The position numbers and the translations under genes were made by a program. The notes under the pieces are model-generated. The model was not told the origin of the DNA. It searched no databases and saw only the letters and a list, made by a program, of their open reading frames with translations. This document shows positions 1 to 8,696 of a DNA stretch of 40,163 nucleotides, in pieces (within the stretch, counting starts at the first letter, position 1; each line of letters starts with the position of its first letter). Source of the DNA: Amycolatopsis pithecellobii (GTDB lineage Bacteria > Actinomycetota > Actinomycetes > Mycobacteriales > Pseudonocardiaceae); the NCBI RefSeq assembly GCF_009707865.1, contig NZ_WMBA01000074.1, positions 1 to 40,163 on the forward strand. The letters run 5' to 3'.

Positions 1-1804
1 GCTCCAGCTCGTCACGCAGGTTCGACGGGACCCTGTCGCCGATCTTGTCGAACCACTCCTCGATGAGCGGGATCTCCTCGCGCCACTCCTCGGGCTTGAC
101 CTCGAGCGCCGCCCGGATGTCCGACAGCGGCTCCTTCAACCCCTCGGTGTCGAGGTCCTCGGCGCGCGGCACGAAGCCGACCGGGGTCTCGACCGCACCG
201 GCCTTGCCCTCGATGCGCTCGATGATCCACTTCAGCACACGCGAGTTCTCACCGAAGCCCGGCCACAGGAAGCGCTTGTCCTCGCCGCGGCGGAACCAGT
301 TGACGTAGAAGATCCTCGGCAGCTTGCCGCCGTCGGCGGATTTGCCCAGCTCGATCCAGTGCTTGAAGTAGTCACCGGCGTGGTAGCCGAGGAACGGCAG
401 CATCGCCATCGGGTCGCGGCGCACCTCGCCGACCTTGCCGGCCGCGGCCGCGGTCTTCTCCGACGACATCGTGGCGCCCATGAAGACACCGTGCTGCCAG
501 TCGCGCGCCTCGCTGACCAGCGGGATCGTGGTCTTGCGGCGACCACCGAAGAGGATGGCAGAGATCGGCACGCCCTGCGGGTCGTCCCACTCCGGCGCCA
601 GCGTCGGCACTTGCGCGATCGGGGTGCAGAACCGCGAGTTCGGGTGCGCGGCCGGAACGTCGGAGTCCGGCGTCCAGTCGTTGCCCTTCCAGTCGGTGAG
701 GTGCGCGGGCGGCTCCTCGGTCAGGCCCTCCCACCACACGTCGCCGTCGTCGGTCAGCGCGACGTTGGTGAAAACCGTGTTGCCCTTCTCGATGGTCTTC
801 ATCGCCACCGGGTTGGTCTTCACGCCGGTGCCGGGCGCGACACCGAACAGGCCGAACTCGGGGTTGGTCGCGTACAGCCTGCCGTCCTCGCCGAAACGCA
901 TCCACGCGATGTCGTCACCGATGGTCTCGGCGCGCCAGCCGGGGACCGTCGGCTGCAGCATCGCGAGGTTCGTCTTGCCGCAGGCACTCGGGAACGCGGC
1001 GGCGACGTAGTACGACTTGTTCTCGGGCGAGATCAGCTTGAGGATCAGCATGTGCTCAGCGAGCCAGCCTTCGTCGCGCGCGAGCACCGAACCGATCCGC
1101 AGCGAGAAGCATTTCTTGCCCAGCAAGGAGTTTCCGCCGTACCCCGAGCCGTAGCTCCAGATCGTCCTGGTCTCCGGGAAGTGCGTGATGTACTTCGTGT
1201 CGTTGCACGGCCACGGCACATCTTGCTCACCCGGCTCGAGGGGCTTGCCGACCGAGTGCAGCGCGGGCACGAACTCCCGCTCGGTGCCGTCCTCCGTGAT
1301 GAACTTCTCGAGCGCCGCCTCGCCCATCCGCGTCATCACGCGCATCGACGCGACGACGTAGGCGAAGTCCGTGATCTCGATACCCAGCTTCGGGTCGTCG
1401 GCACCGAGCGGTCCCATGCAGAACGGGATGACGTACATCGTGCGACCCCGCATCGAGCCCCGGTAGAGCTCGGTCATGGTCGCCTTCATCTCGTCCGGGT
1501 GCATCCAGTTGTTGGTCGGCCCGGCATCCTCTTCGCGCTCGGAGCAGATGAAGGTGCGCTCCTCGACGCGTGCCACGTCACTGGGGTCCGAAGCGGCCCA
1601 GAACGAGTTCGGTTTCGCCTCCAACGGGCGGAAAGTGCCCGCTTCGACGAGTTCGGAATTGATCCGCGCGGCCTCTTCCGCGGAGCCGTCGCACCACACC
1701 ACTCGATCGGGGGTGGTCAGCTCAGCGACCTCCCGCACCCACGCAAGAACCCCGCTGTGCGAGGTCGGTGCCTTGTCCAGTCCCGGGATGGCTACTGCAG
1801 TCAT
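1..1804 (-). CDS. pckG: Phosphoenolpyruvate carboxykinase (GTP), C-terminus cut by window edge
   Basis: Converts oxaloacetate and GTP to PEP, GDP and CO2 in the cytoplasm, the first committed step of gluconeogenesis. The frame reads [14 protein letters not shown] at the start. It contains the GTP-PEPCK P-loop FPSACGKTN, the [12 protein letters not shown] stretch near the N-terminus, and the FGGRRK and GYHAGDYF segments typical of the GTP-dependent family. The 601 codons present compare with a usual actinobacterial length of about 605-610, so only a few C-terminal residues lie outside the window. The ATG at 1804 follows a strong Shine-Dalgarno, AGGAGAAGGA. A long leader holding a stable hairpin lies upstream. 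The gene is transcribed alone; the next gene upstream ends in its own terminator. Function is very secure from family motifs. Confidence 0.97.
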   Translation of the reverse strand, partial: MTAVAIPGLDKAPTSHSGVLAWVREVAELTTPDRVVWCDGSAEEAARINSELVEAGTFRPLEAKPNSFWAASDPSDVARVEERTFICSEREEDAGPTNNWMHPDEMKATMTELYRGSMRGRTMYVIPFCMGPLGADDPKLGIEITDFAYVVASMRVMTRMGEAALEKFITEDGTEREFVPALHSVGKPLEPGEQDVPWPCNDTKYITHFPETRTIWSYGSGYGGNSLLGKKCFSLRIGSVLARDEGWLAEHMLILKLISPENKSYYVAAAFPSACGKTNLAMLQPTVPGWRAETIGDDIAWMRFGEDGRLYATNPEFGLFGVAPGTGVKTNPVAMKTIEKGNTVFTNVALTDDGDVWWEGLTEEPPAHLTDWKGNDWTPDSDVPAAHPNSRFCTPIAQVPTLAPEWDDPQGVPISAILFGGRRKTTIPLVSEARDWQHGVFMGATMSSEKTAAAAGKVGEVRRDPMAMLPFLGYHAGDYFKHWIELGKSADGGKLPRIFYVNWFRRGEDKRFLWPGFGENSRVLKWIIERIEGKAGAVETPVGFVPRAEDLDTEGLKEPLSDIRAALEVKPEEWREEIPLIEEWFDKIGDRVPSNLRDELE

Positions 1805-1828
1805 TCCTTCTCCTGACTTCGACGGGAG

Positions 1829-1866
1829 GAGCCCGCGACCGGACGCGCAAGTCCGGAGGCGGGCTC
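1829..1866 (-). promoter_or_regulatory. Hairpin in the pckG 5' leader
   Basis: An 8-bp stem (GAGCCCGC/GCGGGCTC) is followed by a symmetric GA/AG internal loop, a 6-bp stem (CCGGAC/GTCCGG) and a 6-base loop. It sits about 25 bases upstream of the pckG start codon, just before the Shine-Dalgarno. A weaker hairpin (AGCCGC-CACA-GCGGCT, 1940-1955) and an inverted repeat TTCAGATATCGCTGAA (2009-2024) lie further upstream in the same 280-base gap. The structure is seen in the sequence; a regulatory role is inference. No known riboswitch was recognised. Confidence 0.4.
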
Positions 1867-2083
1867 CTTCGCCGGCGACCGAATGGCTTCGCACACCGGC
1901 TGGCGACCGGTGTGCCGAAAATTGGGATTCTTCGAGGTTAGCCGCCACAGCGGCTCCTAACCGAGCCCTGAGCTGTCGGTTCTCTCACAAGAACGATCAG
2001 GGAATCGATTCAGATATCGCTGAACCGGCCTAGCGCAAAAGATTTTTGTCCGACGGCGTGATCTCCCCGAAACCTGGGCAACG

Positions 2084-2116
2084 AAAAAGCCGGCTTCCCC
2101 ACAGGGAAAGCCGGCT
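2084..2116 (-). terminator. Rho-independent terminator of the dynamin operon
   Basis: On the minus strand AGCCGGCTT pairs with AAGCCGGCT, extended by a CCC/GGG pairing across a one-base bulge with a 4-base loop, and is followed by TTTT. It lies 14 bases past the stop codon of the acidic-repeat gene, so it closes that transcription unit before pckG. Confidence 0.85.
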
Positions 2117-2130
2117 CTCGAGGACGCTTT

Positions 2131-2886
2131 TCAGTTCTGTGAGATCCATTGCCCGGTGCCGGAGTCGATCTTCGCCACACCCTCGACGACGGTGTCGTGA
2201 CCGATGCCCCAGAACTGGTCACTGTCGGGGCGCACGTCCGCCGAAGCCTCGGTCCATTCGCCGGCACCGGTGTGATCGTAGGTGTGCGACTCGCCATCCG
2301 GCGTGATGACCGTCTGCACATCGGCATTGCCGTCACCGTCGAGATCGGTGAACAGGTGGGTGCCGTCCGCGCCGGTCATGATCGCGGTGTCGGCGGTGCC
2401 GTCGTTGTTGCTGTCGACCGTCGCATGCCCGAGGTCGACAGTGCCGTCGGCGAGGTCGGCGTGGAGGTCACCCTGCAGGCCGGCCTGGTTTTCGCTACCG
2501 CTGGAAGTGGAACCGGTGCCGTCCTCGGCGATCCAGTCACCGGTGCTCGCGTCGAACCGGGCCCTGTCGACGACCTCGCCTCGCAGGTCGGTGTGCAGGT
2601 ACTCGTCGGCGCGGCCGTCACCGTCGTGGTCGACGTACGCGGTGGTCGTGCCGTCGGCGTTGTCCAGGCGGACGGCGTCGTCCTCACCGTCGTGGTCGAT
2701 GTCGAAGTTCACCTCGGCGGTGTAGCTCTGACCTTCGACGGAGATTTCCATTTCACTCTCGTGCCCGGTGCCCGTCGCGTCGGCACCACCGGCCTCGTCG
2801 ATCCACACGGCCCGCTTCTCCCCACTTCCGAGGTTGGTGATCGGCAACTTGGACTCACCGTATGCCGGTTCGGTTCCCGGACACAA
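2131..2886 (-). CDS. Acidic calcium-loop repeat protein (DUF6802-like)
   Basis: Up to 251 residues, strongly acidic, with no signal peptide or membrane segment. There are four D-x-D-x-D-G-type loops: DIDHDGEDD (62-70), DHDGDGRAD (86-94), DSNNDGTAD (158-166) and DLDGDGNAD (181-189). Each pair is followed by a D-x-x-TG-x-W element, so the protein looks like a two-fold internal duplication; a third DSGTGQWI closes the C-terminus. Such loops resemble dockerin or EF-hand-like calcium sites. The family resembles actinobacterial DUF6802 proteins, from memory and not searched. The start is uncertain: TTG at 2886, GTG at 2808 and ATG at 2751 (MEISVEGQ) are all possible, and the last begins at the first recognisable repeat. 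It is the last gene of the dynamin operon, 19 bases after dynamin B if the long form is right. Metal binding and any role with the GTPases are inference. Confidence 0.75.
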   Translation of the reverse strand: MCPGTEPAYGESKLPITNLGSGEKRAVWIDEAGGADATGTGHESEMEISVEGQSYTAEVNFDIDHDGEDDAVRLDNADGTTTAYVDHDGDGRADEYLHTDLRGEVVDRARFDASTGDWIAEDGTGSTSSGSENQAGLQGDLHADLADGTVDLGHATVDSNNDGTADTAIMTGADGTHLFTDLDGDGNADVQTVITPDGESHTYDHTGAGEWTEASADVRPDSDQFWGIGHDTVVEGVAKIDSGTGQWISQN

Positions 2887-2905
2887 CCAGCGTCATCGCC
2901 CGTAG

Positions 2906-4732
2906 TCAGTGCTGTTCACGGATTGTGCGCAGACGGGAAAGCAGGTTCTCCGCGCGGTCGCGGCCGTCGCCGACCTCGCGGATCCGCCTGCTCAGCTCCG
3001 CGAGCCGCCCGGCCCGCTCCTGCGCATCCATCTTTATCGCCTTGTCGACTTCTTTGAGCTGGCTCTCGATGTTCTCGATGCGCCTGCCCAGCGCGTCGTC
3101 GAGGGCCAGTGACAGCTGCTGCTCGGCCTCGATGAGCTGCTCGGCGACGAGCTGGTCGAGCGTCGAGCGAGCTTCGGCGATGGATTCGACGAGCCACTGC
3201 TTCATGTGCTGTTTGTCGGCCGCGTGCTTGCGGGTGCGCGCCATCCACCACCCGGCGCCGAGCCCGATCACGATCGTCGCGGGCAGCACGACGGGGTTGA
3301 GCAGGGCGACCCCGGCCAGCGGCAGCGCCGCGATCTTGCCCGCGCCGACCCCGCCGGAGACTCCCATGAACACCAGCAGCTTGTCCTCGGACGTCGGCGG
3401 CCGCTTGTCCGGCGGGCGCAGCACGACCTGCGGCCCGTCGGTGCGCATGAACTGGGCCCGGATGACGTCCAGCTCCTCCGCGGCGAACAGGTCCGCCAGC
3501 GCGACGTCGGTCACGCGGTTGAGTCGCTGCGCCATCACCGCGGACACCCGCTGCGAGATCATCCGCAGCGCCGCGTCGACCTGGTGCGGCAGTTCATGCA
3601 GCTGATCCCGCTTTGCGCCCTCGATCTGCTGGCGGAACCACGACTGCGCGTCCCGCATCTGGCGGCTGGACTCGTGCCCGAGATCGACCCGCGCACGCTG
3701 GATCTCGCCGCGCAGTCGTAGCTGCCAGCCGCGGGTGGACGAGCGCCGCTGGACCGCGAGCTGGTCCCGGCGCGCGCGCAGTGCTTCGGCTTCGGCCTCG
3801 CCGGAGGACAGCGCGCGCTGCTCCGTGGACAGGATCGCGCGCCGCTCGCCGAGTGCCGTGGCGAGCGCGCGCAACGTGTTGGCCTCGCCGAGCATCGCCG
3901 AGCGGCCGACCAGCTCCTCCTGCATCGCCTCCTGCAGCTCGATCACGCCTGACTGAGCGCGCAGCATCGTCGCGGCCTGCTCGTTCGGCGCGCGGCCAGC
4001 CAGCTCGAACATCCGGGCCGAGAGCGGATGAAACGGACTGTCGGCGAACCGGGGCGCGTGCTCGTCCAGCAGTTGCCGGTCGGTCTCGAGCACTTCACGC
4101 CAGCCGCGGAACTGGTCCGTTTTGGACAGTGCGAAGAACACCGTCTCGACACGATCGCCGACCTTGCGCAGGAAATCCAGTTCGCCGGCGGTGAACGGCG
4201 CCGACGCGTCGACCACGAACAGCAGCGCGGTCGCGTTCGCCACCGCCTCCATCGCGAGTTCACCGTGCATCGAGTTGAGCCCGCCGACCCCTGGAGTGTC
4301 TACTATGGACACACGTTCCAGTATCGGCACCGGCCCGGTCACCTCGACGTAGCGCGGGGGGAGCTGCCCCTCGGGCAGTTCGCGCGCCGCCGACGCCCAG
4401 CGGTCGAGCTCCTCCAGCGGGATGCCGACCGGTGCGAGCTGGCCGGGGTAACAGGCCTGCGCCGACCACTCCGGCGCGTGGTCGAAAACCAGGTACGTCG
4501 CGGTGGCCACATCCGCGTCGACCGGGGACAACCCCGGGCTCGCGAGCAGCGCGTTGACCAGCGAGCTCTTGCCGCGGTTGGTCTCACCCACCACCACGAC
4601 CGACGGTTTGCGCTTGCGGGTGCGGCGGATGTCCTCGACCCACTTCGCCGCTTCCGGATCGTTGTCCCGCAACAACGTCAGCAGGACATCGCGGGCCTGC
4701 TTGACCTGGTTGGGCAGCGCCGTGACGGTCAT
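2906..4732 (-). CDS. Dynamin-like GTPase B (membrane-associated)
   Basis: 608 residues. The G domain carries G1 GETNRGKSS (49-57), G3 DTPGVGG (145-151) and SKTD (203-206) at the G4 position. A long helical stalk follows (about 260-440), then a glycine-rich hydrophobic segment (about 453-497) like the membrane paddle of bacterial dynamins, then a C-terminal charged coiled coil (510-605). Bacterial dynamins such as IniA/IniC of mycobacteria and DynA/DynB of Streptomyces act at the cytoplasmic membrane in remodelling, repair or septation. The start ATG overlaps the stop of the GrpE-like gene by ATGA, so translation is coupled. The pairing with a second, shorter dynamin upstream suggests a heteromeric machine. 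Fission, stress repair or another role cannot be told apart from sequence. Confidence 0.9.
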   Translation of the reverse strand: MTVTALPNQVKQARDVLLTLLRDNDPEAAKWVEDIRRTRKRKPSVVVVGETNRGKSSLVNALLASPGLSPVDADVATATYLVFDHAPEWSAQACYPGQLAPVGIPLEELDRWASAARELPEGQLPPRYVEVTGPVPILERVSIVDTPGVGGLNSMHGELAMEAVANATALLFVVDASAPFTAGELDFLRKVGDRVETVFFALSKTDQFRGWREVLETDRQLLDEHAPRFADSPFHPLSARMFELAGRAPNEQAATMLRAQSGVIELQEAMQEELVGRSAMLGEANTLRALATALGERRAILSTEQRALSSGEAEAEALRARRDQLAVQRRSSTRGWQLRLRGEIQRARVDLGHESSRQMRDAQSWFRQQIEGAKRDQLHELPHQVDAALRMISQRVSAVMAQRLNRVTDVALADLFAAEELDVIRAQFMRTDGPQVVLRPPDKRPPTSEDKLLVFMGVSGGVGAGKIAALPLAGVALLNPVVLPATIVIGLGAGWWMARTRKHAADKQHMKQWLVESIAEARSTLDQLVAEQLIEAEQQLSLALDDALGRRIENIESQLKEVDKAIKMDAQERAGRLAELSRRIREVGDGRDRAENLLSRLRTIREQH

Positions 4733-5172
4733 CGTTTCGTGTATACCGTGACGACCGGGGCGCGCAGCAGCTGGTTGTGATCGGCGAAGCCGACCACCTC
4801 GGTTTCCGCGACGACGCCGTCCAGCGCCGGGTCATCGGTCAGCACGGCACCGGCCGCCTCGTGCAATGCCGGGTCGAAGCGCTGGCCGTCCGGTCTGACC
4901 GCGGTCACCCCGATGCCGGCCAGCCCCTGCTCGATGCGCTCGACCACGCCGCCACTGCGCGCCCGGTCGAGTGCGTAGAGACACAGCTGAATGAGCGCCT
5001 GACGATCGGCCAGCGCCCGGTCCAACACCGACGTCACATCGTGCTCCGACGCATCGCCGGCGGCCGCGGTTCCGTCGGCCTCCTCGATGATCTTCGCCAT
5101 GCTCAGCGCCGGGATCTGCCCGGTCGGATCGTCCACCTCCGGGTCCGGCTCCCGGCGAAACCACGCAGGCAT
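4729..5172 (-). CDS. Short GrpE-like nucleotide exchange factor
   Basis: 147 residues from ATG 5172. A GTG at 5181 overlapping the upstream stop as GTGA is the alternative start. The C-terminal half matches the GrpE beta domain: VVERIEQGLAGIGV, then FDPALHEA (the family's FDPxxHEA signature), then GFADHNQLLRAPVVTVY (compare GYxxxxRLLRPAxVxV). The N-terminal half is short, acidic and lacks the long paired coiled coil of canonical GrpE (about 190-220 residues). GrpE proteins exchange nucleotide on Hsp70; no Hsp70 gene is present within 40 kb, so the partner is either encoded elsewhere or is not an Hsp70. The gene lies 5 bases after dynamin A and overlaps dynamin B by 4, so all three are made together. 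Family assignment is good; partner and role are unknown. Confidence 0.82.
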   Translation of the reverse strand: MPAWFRREPDPEVDDPTGQIPALSMAKIIEEADGTAAAGDASEHDVTSVLDRALADRQALIQLCLYALDRARSGGVVERIEQGLAGIGVTAVRPDGQRFDPALHEAAGAVLTDDPALDGVVAETEVVGFADHNQLLRAPVVTVYTKR

Positions 5173-5177
5173 TCCGC

Positions 5178-6728
5178 TCACCCCCGGTTCTCGCGGAGTT
5201 GTTGCCAGATCAGGAAATACGCGCGATGCACGACATGCGCCACCCGGCTCTGCGCCGGTGTCGCACCGAACGACGCGAACGAGCGCCACCAGCCCGCCCG
5301 CTCCAGCGCGTGCGCAGCGAGCTCGGCGCGTGTGCCGCCCGGCAGGCCCAGCTGCGCGCCGACCTCGGCGTTGCTACCCACACGCAACACCTCTTCGGCG
5401 AGATCCTCGGGCATGTCCACCGCGCCGGCGACCACCAGCGTCAGCGCCTCCAGCAGGCGCAGCTGATGCGCCTCGGGCCTCGCGAGCAACACCTCGATCG
5501 CGTCGTGCACCCGCTGCCGCTCGGCCGGGTTGCCCGACGCGTGCGCGAGCGCGGTCACCGAAGCGAGCGCGGCGGCGGCCTTGATCCCGTCGGCGCGGGC
5601 GGCGAACACGACCTCCACGCGGGCCCGGACGGCGGCCAGCCCGGACGCCTCCAGCAACATCCGGCGCAGCGCACCCGCGGTGATGGCGGGGTCGGCCCGA
5701 ATCGCGTCGATCGCGCAGCGCACGCCGTAGAGGTCGAGCTTTTCCAGTAGCCGCAAGCGGGTTCCGGCCGGTACCGGGCAGTCCCAGCTGGTGAAGATGT
5801 CCGCCGCGACGAGCAAGGTGTCCACAGTGTCCTCGTCCAAAGTGGACAGCTGGCGCAAGGTTTCCGCGTCGGCGGCGGTGAAGCGGCCCGCTTCGGCGGA
5901 CTCGGCGATCAGGCCGATCACCGGCAGCACGTCCGCGACCCGCGGTTTGAGCAGCGTGGCCTGCTTCTCGGCGAGGATGGTGGCGGCCTTCCAGACATCA
6001 TTGCCCGCGCCCTGCACCGACTCGGGTGCGATGGTGTCGGCCTTGTTGAGCACCGCGATCGCGTTGACCGGGCCGGCCTCCCGGCTCGCCGTCGCCGCGG
6101 TGAACGCGGCGAGCGCCTGCCGGTCGTCCGCGCGCACGCCCTGCGTCACCACGTACAGCACGGCCTCCGCCCCGGCGACGGCATGCTGCGACGTCGTGTC
6201 CAACTCGCCTGGGTCTTCCGTGCCCTCTTCCGGCTTGACCGCGCCGAGCAGCTCCTCGGTGCGGGACACCGACGCCGCGTCGAGCGAACCGAGGCCTGGC
6301 GTGTCGATGACGGTGATGCCCTGCAACACCGCGTTCGTCAGGTACGCCTCGATATGGGACACCTCGGCGATGTCCACACCCAGCTCGGCGGGGATGCTCC
6401 CGTCCGCGGCGAACGGCAGTACCTGCTTGCGCCCGCCCTTGAACACCACCTCGATGCGGTCCACCGTGCCGTACTGGAACCGGGTCACCAGGCGCGTGCA
6501 CTCGCCGACGTCCGTCGGCGCGACACAGCGCCCGATCAACGCGTTGACGAGGGTGGACTTACCGGACTTGATCCGCCCGGCGACCGCGAGCTGCAATGGC
6601 GCGCCGAGCCTGCGGATCACCTCGGCGAAGCCCGCAGCCGTGCGCGCGGACACCTGCGGCTGCAACCGGCGGCACAGGTCGGCCACCGACCTCGACAAGG
6701 GGCCGGCAAGGCGACCCGGGTCCGTCAA
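5178..6728 (-). CDS. Dynamin-like GTPase A
   Basis: 516 residues from a TTG preceded by GGGAGG nine bases upstream. A GTG at 6773 would add 15 residues of low-complexity sequence that does not resemble the family. The G domain shows G1 GRIKSGKST (51-59), G3 DTPGLGS (142-148) and G4 NKAD (228-231). The remainder is alpha-helical and, unlike dynamin B, has no obvious hydrophobic paddle. It is the first gene of the operon and is divergent from the sensor kinase at 6851. The arrangement of a smaller and a larger dynamin in tandem is like iniA/iniC and the Streptomyces dynA/dynB pair (established for those systems). Here the small GrpE-like gene is wedged between them. Confidence 0.88.
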   Translation of the reverse strand: MTDPGRLAGPLSRSVADLCRRLQPQVSARTAAGFAEVIRRLGAPLQLAVAGRIKSGKSTLVNALIGRCVAPTDVGECTRLVTRFQYGTVDRIEVVFKGGRKQVLPFAADGSIPAELGVDIAEVSHIEAYLTNAVLQGITVIDTPGLGSLDAASVSRTEELLGAVKPEEGTEDPGELDTTSQHAVAGAEAVLYVVTQGVRADDRQALAAFTAATASREAGPVNAIAVLNKADTIAPESVQGAGNDVWKAATILAEKQATLLKPRVADVLPVIGLIAESAEAGRFTAADAETLRQLSTLDEDTVDTLLVAADIFTSWDCPVPAGTRLRLLEKLDLYGVRCAIDAIRADPAITAGALRRMLLEASGLAAVRARVEVVFAARADGIKAAAALASVTALAHASGNPAERQRVHDAIEVLLARPEAHQLRLLEALTLVVAGAVDMPEDLAEEVLRVGSNAEVGAQLGLPGGTRAELAAHALERAGWWRSFASFGATPAQSRVAHVVHRAYFLIWQQLRENRG

Positions 6729-6838
6729 CGTCGCCCCCCTCCCACAGCGCGCAGTACACGGGAATCCTGCCACGAGTCGTCCCCTGGTCCCACCGAAGGT
6801 GCTACCGCCGGATGACGCGGAGCCAGGACCGTGCGACC

Positions 6839-6844
6839 TAGGGT
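6839..6844 (+). promoter_or_regulatory. -10 element TAGGGT of a leaderless sensor-kinase mRNA
   Basis: TAGGGT ends six bases before the GTG at 6851, so transcription would begin at or next to the start codon. No clear -35 was seen. Confidence 0.5.
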
Positions 6845-6850
6845 GGCTGG

Positions 6851-8041
6851 GTGCGGCGACTGAGTTTGTGGATGCGAGCGCACCCGGTGGTCGGGGACAG
6901 CCTGCTCGCCGCGTTGCTGCTCTTGGTCGACCTGCTGCTGTTCGTGGTCGACTCGACGCACCCGCACCCCAGCATGAAACCGTGGTACGTCACGATTCCC
7001 GTCGATCTGGTGATGACACTGCCGATCGCGTTCCGGCGGCGCTCACCGATGATCGTGGCGTATGTCGTGCTGGTCGTCAGCATCGTGCACAGCGTGCTGC
7101 AGCTCGGGATTTCGAGCCTGACCGCGAGTGCGATCGCGCTGTACACGCTCGTCGTCTACGTCAACCGGAAGCAGGCGGCCTGGTATCTGGTTGCGCAGGT
7201 GATCACCGGCGGGATCCAGCTCGGGCTGACCTGGCAGTCCTCGAACTGGATCATCACCATCCTGATCGTGCTGACGTTCGCGTTTTCGTGGGTGCTCGGG
7301 GAGTTCGTCGGCGCCCGGCGCGCGTACCAGACGGAGCTCGAAGCGCGACTGCATCTGCTGGAGACCGAACGTGACCACGCCAGCCGGATCGCCGTCGTAC
7401 AGGAACGCGGCCGGATCGCGCGCGAGCTGCATGACGTCGTGGCGCATGCGGTGAGCGTCATCGTGGTGCAGGCCGATGGCGCGTCGTACGCCGTGCGCTC
7501 AAACCCCGACCTGGCCGAGCGGGCGGTGCAGACAATCTCCGCGACCGGCCGGGAAGCGCTCGCGGAGCTGCGGCGGCTGCTGGACGTGCTGCGCAACGAA
7601 GACGGCGACGGGGTTCCGCGGATCCCGCAACCGGACGCGGAGTCGCTCGCCGAACTGGTCGAGCGGGTGCGGCAGGCCGGGGTGCCGGTGCGACTGGAGA
7701 TCGACGGCACGCTCAGCGGGCTGCCGACCGGCGTTTCGCTGGGGGTGTACCGGATTGTGCAGGAGTCTCTGACGAACACGTTGAAACACGCGGGACAAGG
7801 CGCGCGGGCGGACGTGCGGGTGGTACGCGGGGAGAACTTGGTGGAGGTTTTCGTCACCGATGACGGGGCGGGCAAGGCACGGGCGCTGGTGCCGGCAGCG
7901 GAACCGCCGCTGCCCGGCGGCAACGGCGTGATCGGGATGCGCGAGCGCGCGAACGTGTACGGCGGTTCGCTCGAGGTCGGCCCCGCGCCCGGCGGCGGAT
8001 GGCAGGTACACGCGACGTTGCCCGTGAGGTTGGCGCCTTGA
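6851..8041 (+). CDS. Two-component sensor histidine kinase (NarL partner type)
   Basis: 396 residues. The N-terminal 150 residues form about five membrane helices with little extracytoplasmic sequence. A HisKA_3 dimerisation domain follows with [13 protein letters not shown] (phospho-acceptor His194), then an HATPase_c domain with LTNTLKHAG, DDGAGK and GVIGMRERA boxes. These kinases pass phosphate to LuxR-type regulators; the next gene encodes one, overlapping by TTGA. The stimulus is unknown: with no extracellular domain it probably senses something in or at the membrane. The gene is divergent from the dynamin operon, and an ABC-2 exporter follows downstream after a reverse SDR gene. Either could be a target, which is inference only. 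Confidence 0.93.
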   Translation: MRRLSLWMRAHPVVGDSLLAALLLLVDLLLFVVDSTHPHPSMKPWYVTIPVDLVMTLPIAFRRRSPMIVAYVVLVVSIVHSVLQLGISSLTASAIALYTLVVYVNRKQAAWYLVAQVITGGIQLGLTWQSSNWIITILIVLTFAFSWVLGEFVGARRAYQTELEARLHLLETERDHASRIAVVQERGRIARELHDVVAHAVSVIVVQADGASYAVRSNPDLAERAVQTISATGREALAELRRLLDVLRNEDGDGVPRIPQPDAESLAELVERVRQAGVPVRLEIDGTLSGLPTGVSLGVYRIVQESLTNTLKHAGQGARADVRVVRGENLVEVFVTDDGAGKARALVPAAEPPLPGGNGVIGMRERANVYGGSLEVGPAPGGGWQVHATLPVRLAP

Positions 8042-8691
8042 TCCGGGTAGTCGTGGTGGACGATCAAGAGCTGATGCGGGCAGGGTTCCGGATGGTGTTC
8101 GGCGCGCAGGAAGACATCGACCTGATCGGCGAGGCCGGTGACGGTGCCGAGGCGGTGCGGCTGGCCGAGCGGCTGCGGCCCGATGTGGTGCTGATGGACG
8201 TCCGGATGCCGGTGCTCGACGGGGTCGAGGCGACGAAGCAGATCGTCGAGGCGGGCACGTCGCGGGTGCTGGTGATGACCACGTTCGATCTCGACGAGTA
8301 CGTGTACGCGGCGTTGCAGGGCGGGGCGAGCGGGTTCCTGTTGAAGGACACGCCACCCGCGGATCTGGTGTCCGCGCTGCACGCCGTGGCCAGCGGTGAG
8401 GCCGTGGTGTCGCCGTCGGTGACCCGGCGGCTGCTGGACCGCTTCGTCACCGGCGGCGGCCCCTTGCGGGACGAGTCGGAGTTGCAGGTCCTGACCGACC
8501 GCGAGCGCGAAGTGCTGGTGCTGATCGCGAAAGGCCTGGCGAACGTCGAGATCGCCGAAACCCTGTTCCTGTCCGAGGCGACGGTGAAAACCCACGTCGG
8601 ACGGATCCTGGCGAAACTCGGGCTGCGGGACCGGGTGCAGGCGGTGGTGCTCGCCTACGAGACGGGCCTGATCCGGCCAGGGCAGGGCTGA
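8038..8691 (+). CDS. NarL/FixJ-family response regulator
   Basis: 217 residues starting at TTG 8038 (IRVVVVDDQELM), which overlaps the kinase stop as TTGA. The receiver domain has the acidic pocket DDQ and phospho-acceptor Asp54 in VVLMDVRMP, the switch residue in VMTTFD, and Lys in LLKDTPP. A linker leads to a C-terminal LuxR HTH (LTDREREVLVLIAKG, then ATVKTHVGRILAKLGLRDR). It is partner of the upstream kinase and is closely similar in layout to the second regulator at 18035. Upstream in-frame codons exist but only as kinase coding sequence. Confidence 0.94.
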   Translation: MIRVVVVDDQELMRAGFRMVFGAQEDIDLIGEAGDGAEAVRLAERLRPDVVLMDVRMPVLDGVEATKQIVEAGTSRVLVMTTFDLDEYVYAALQGGASGFLLKDTPPADLVSALHAVASGEAVVSPSVTRRLLDRFVTGGGPLRDESELQVLTDREREVLVLIAKGLANVEIAETLFLSEATVKTHVGRILAKLGLRDRVQAVVLAYETGLIRPGQG

Positions 8692-8696
8692 GCCGG

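Noticed and set aside
359..1816. Long plus-strand open frame (485 codons) opposite pckG
   Set aside because: Arg/His/Val-rich translation with no domain; it is the antisense of a conserved enzyme, a common effect of GC-rich codon use.
3330..3350. Second P-loop-like GVGAGK in dynamin B
   Set aside because: It falls in the hydrophobic paddle segment (residues 461-466), far from the G domain and without Walker B; chance glycine richness.
5791..7374. 527-codon plus-strand open frame across dynamin A and into the kinase
   Set aside because: It crosses two real genes and a divergent promoter region; Ser/Thr/Ala-rich shadow translation.
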